A DNA stretch of 64,000 nt, taken from contig NZ_JAAVUR010000004.1 in the NCBI RefSeq assembly GCF_018449545.1, positions 1 through 64,000 on the forward strand, read 5' to 3'. Made by a program: the position numbers and the translations under genes. This document shows positions 62,374 through 64,000 of this stretch, one piece after another; position 1 is the stretch's first letter; the number at the start of each line of letters is the position of its first letter. Below the pieces are notes generated by a model. That model did not search any database and had not been told where the DNA came from. It was given only the letters and a program-made list of their open reading frames with translations. This DNA is from Granulicella sp. dw_53 (GTDB lineage Bacteria; Acidobacteriota; Terriglobia; Terriglobales; Acidobacteriaceae).

Positions 62374-62524
62374 ATACGAGCCTTTGTGGTGCCTATAACA
62401 AGTTTCACCTCAAAATAGCCTAAAAGTCCAGTCAATTTCCTGTAAATTACTCAAATAAAACAGTTTATGAATATTTATACAAAGCGGTGAGAGAATATCC
62501 AAAGAAACACCGAGGGCGAGACGC

Positions 62525-63487
62525 GTGGGGTCACATGGTTTACCGGTTCGGATGATCGCGGTGGATATGGACGGCACTCTGCTGGGTTCGGATGGCAAAG
62601 TGAGCGCACGGAACCTCGCGGCGATGAAGGCTGCGGAGCAGGCTGGAGTGGAGGTGGTGGTCGCGACCGGGCGGCGGCACTGCTATGCGATGCGTCAGTT
62701 GCGGGGTCTGGGTTTGAACGAGGCGAACGCGCTGGTGAGCTCGAACGGCACGGTGACGCGAACGCTGGGGACGGAGCTGATCGAACGGAATCTGCTGGGC
62801 AGGGAGACGGCGCTGTGGTTGTGCGGCCATCTTGGGGAGTTTCGCAATGCGCTGGTGGTGACCTTCGACAAGGTGGGTCCTGATGGCGAGGATGCGCGCG
62901 GCGCGCTGGTGGTGGAGCGCTTTGAAGAGCTGAATCACAGCATGGAGAAGTGGATGGCGGCGAACGAGCCGTATATCTCGCACGTCAACCCGATCGAGCT
63001 GGCGTTGCCGGGGCCGGAGAGCGGATTGGACGAGGCACCGATCCAGATGATGCTGTGCGGGACGACGGAGCGGATGCGGCGGGCGGAGGCCCGGCTGCTG
63101 GAGCATCCCGGCGTATCCGCGGTAGGCGTGGAGATGCAGGAGCGGTCGGCGGGGAAAGAGGTGGCGCTGCACCGGACGGAGTATCCGGGGCGCGACCTGA
63201 GCATCGTGGATATTCTTCCGGCTGGGTGCAGCAAGGGCTCGGCGCTGGTGCGGCTGGCGGCGAAGCGCGGGGTGAAGATGCAGGAGCTGTTGGCGATTGG
63301 GGATAACTGGAACGACGTTTCGATGCTGGAGGCCGCTGGCCGCGGGGTTTTGATGGCGAACGCTCCGGAGGATCTGAAGGAGCGGGCCGCCGCGATGGGA
63401 TGGACGCTGGGTGGACGGCATGATGAGGACGGGGTGGCGGTGGCGATTGAGGCGGCTCTGGAAGGGGCGCTCTCCAGTACGCGTTAG
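62525..63487 (+). CDS. Cof-type HAD-IIB phosphatase
   Basis: 320 residues from a GTG (an ATG at 62552 would give 311). HAD motifs are in order: AVDMDGTLLGSDGK (motif I, nucleophile Asp), VSSNGT (motif II), KGSALVRLAAKRG (motif III Lys) and IGDNWNDVSMLEAAGRGVLMANA (motif IV Asp pair). A large cap domain sits between motifs II and III (about 90-220). Cof-type enzymes dephosphorylate sugar phosphates or flavins; the substrate is not readable. GAGGGCGAGAC lies before the GTG. Confidence 0.9.
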   Translation: MGSHGLPVRMIAVDMDGTLLGSDGKVSARNLAAMKAAEQAGVEVVVATGRRHCYAMRQLRGLGLNEANALVSSNGTVTRTLGTELIERNLLGRETALWLCGHLGEFRNALVVTFDKVGPDGEDARGALVVERFEELNHSMEKWMAANEPYISHVNPIELALPGPESGLDEAPIQMMLCGTTERMRRAEARLLEHPGVSAVGVEMQERSAGKEVALHRTEYPGRDLSIVDILPAGCSKGSALVRLAAKRGVKMQELLAIGDNWNDVSMLEAAGRGVLMANAPEDLKERAAAMGWTLGGRHDEDGVAVAIEAALEGALSSTR

Positions 63488-63527
63488 TTGCAGGCTTGCA
63501 CTGGTCCGGCGGTGGTAGGCTTTTAGC

Positions 63528-64000
63528 GTGGTCTTAAGATTCAGTTCGATTGGGCGCGGTCTCGCGCTGTTGATGGCTCTATGTGCTGCGTGTCCTCTGG
63601 TCCGTGCGATGGAGCATGTCACGCTGCGGAATGGGTTTGAACTGGATTGTGTTCGCCGGGAGATATCGGGGGACAAGGTACGGCTGTACTTTGCGACGAA
63701 CGCTGCTGGCGGTTCTACTTCTGCCGGGGCTTCCGGTTCTGAGGATATGAACTTTCTTGAAGTGGCGGCGGATTCCGTGGTTCGGGTGGAGCCGATTGCG
63801 GATGTAGCTCCTTTGCCTTCTGCTGCTACGCCTGCAAAGGCGGCGGGTTCCCTGTTTACGGAGCCGACCAAAGCCGAGTTGCAGGAGATGCTGACGCATG
63901 CGGGGGCGGCGCATCATATCGATGCCGACCTGCTGGCCAGCGTGGTGCGGGCCGAGAGTGGCGGGCATGTACGGGCGGTCTCGCGGACCGGCGCTCGGGG
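63528..64000 (+). CDS. lytic transglycosylase, 5' part only
   Basis: Runs off the window edge after 157 codons. From a GTG at 63528 it reads a signal peptide (LALLMALCAACPLVRA), then a short N-terminal region and the start of an SLT domain: AHHIDADLLASVVRAESGG, with the catalytic Glu in ESGG, and HVRAVSRTGARG. This family cuts peptidoglycan with formation of anhydromuramic acid. No in-frame stop occurs before 64000. GGTGGTAGGC precedes the GTG. Confidence 0.8.
   Translation, partial: MVLRFSSIGRGLALLMALCAACPLVRAMEHVTLRNGFELDCVRREISGDKVRLYFATNAAGGSTSAGASGSEDMNFLEVAADSVVRVEPIADVAPLPSAATPAKAAGSLFTEPTKAELQEMLTHAGAAHHIDADLLASVVRAESGGHVRAVSRTGAR

Noticed and set aside
62540..63871. 443-codon reverse frame across the HAD phosphatase
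   Set aside because: Antisense shadow; the HAD motifs on the plus strand are clear.
1..64000. CRISPR arrays, rRNA or tRNA genes
   Set aside because: No regularly spaced short repeats and no rRNA or tRNA core sequences were seen on reading the window.

Overview
The window looks like the chromosome of a soil acidobacterium (Acidobacteriaceae type, near Granulicella, Edaphobacter or Terriglobus). This placement is inferred from gene content: an Oar-like TonB receptor with an N-terminal carboxypeptidase-regulatory domain, a long GC-rich M13 peptidase, FUSC and PEP-CTERM proteins, IS481-type insertion sequences, and the phoH/ybeY/corC block. No rRNA, tRNA or CRISPR array was found.

Bases 1-15.6 kb hold an exopolysaccharide/O-antigen type cluster with visibly lower GC than the rest. 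It contains a Wzz-like chain-length protein, five glycosyltransferases, a Wzy-like polymerase, a Wzx-like flippase, three methyltransferases, a DegT-family sugar aminotransferase and a PglD-like acyltransferase. The last two suggest an N-acylated amino sugar in the repeat unit. The distal end is eroded: a decayed GDP-mannose 4,6-dehydratase gene (14.3-14.5 kb), an IS481-family element with an in-frame amber codon (15.8-16.8 kb), a scrap of an IS5-type transposase, a diverged pair of about 100-bp direct repeats, and a frameshifted PagL-type lipid A deacylase.

Bases 18.3-31.2 kb are dominated by an apparently complete reductive pyrimidine-degradation operon. It runs cupin, beta-ureidopropionase, PreT, PreA, dihydropyrimidinase, NCS1 permease, with start/stop overlaps from preT through the permease. 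An 1110-residue TonB-dependent receptor follows. Its roughly 300-nt leader has a promoter-like sequence, a terminator hairpin and an upstream copy of the terminator's 3' arm that could form a competing antiterminator.

Bases 31.3-43.4 kb hold a ygiB/ygiC-like pair, serA, a parDE module whose toxin probably starts at CTG, an FmdB-type zinc ribbon, corC, ybeY and phoH, vapBC, a DinB protein, rpsT and a PEP-CTERM protein. A TetR gene and a small membrane-protein gene sit between phoH and ybeY; each is preceded by a similar palindromic operator. Bases 43.5-64 kb carry secreted and membrane proteins (M13 and M20 peptidases, EamA, FUSC and MATE transporters), an MGT-type glycosyltransferase behind an operator-like inverted repeat, a PAS-PAS-GGDEF diguanylate cyclase, threonine synthase, a membrane glycosyltransferase, a HAD phosphatase and the start of a lytic transglycosylase.

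Two 178-bp copies of one intergenic repeat (31.3 and 52.2 kb), the attenuator-like leader and several strong hairpins are the main non-coding signals. All functional assignments rest on motifs read by eye.
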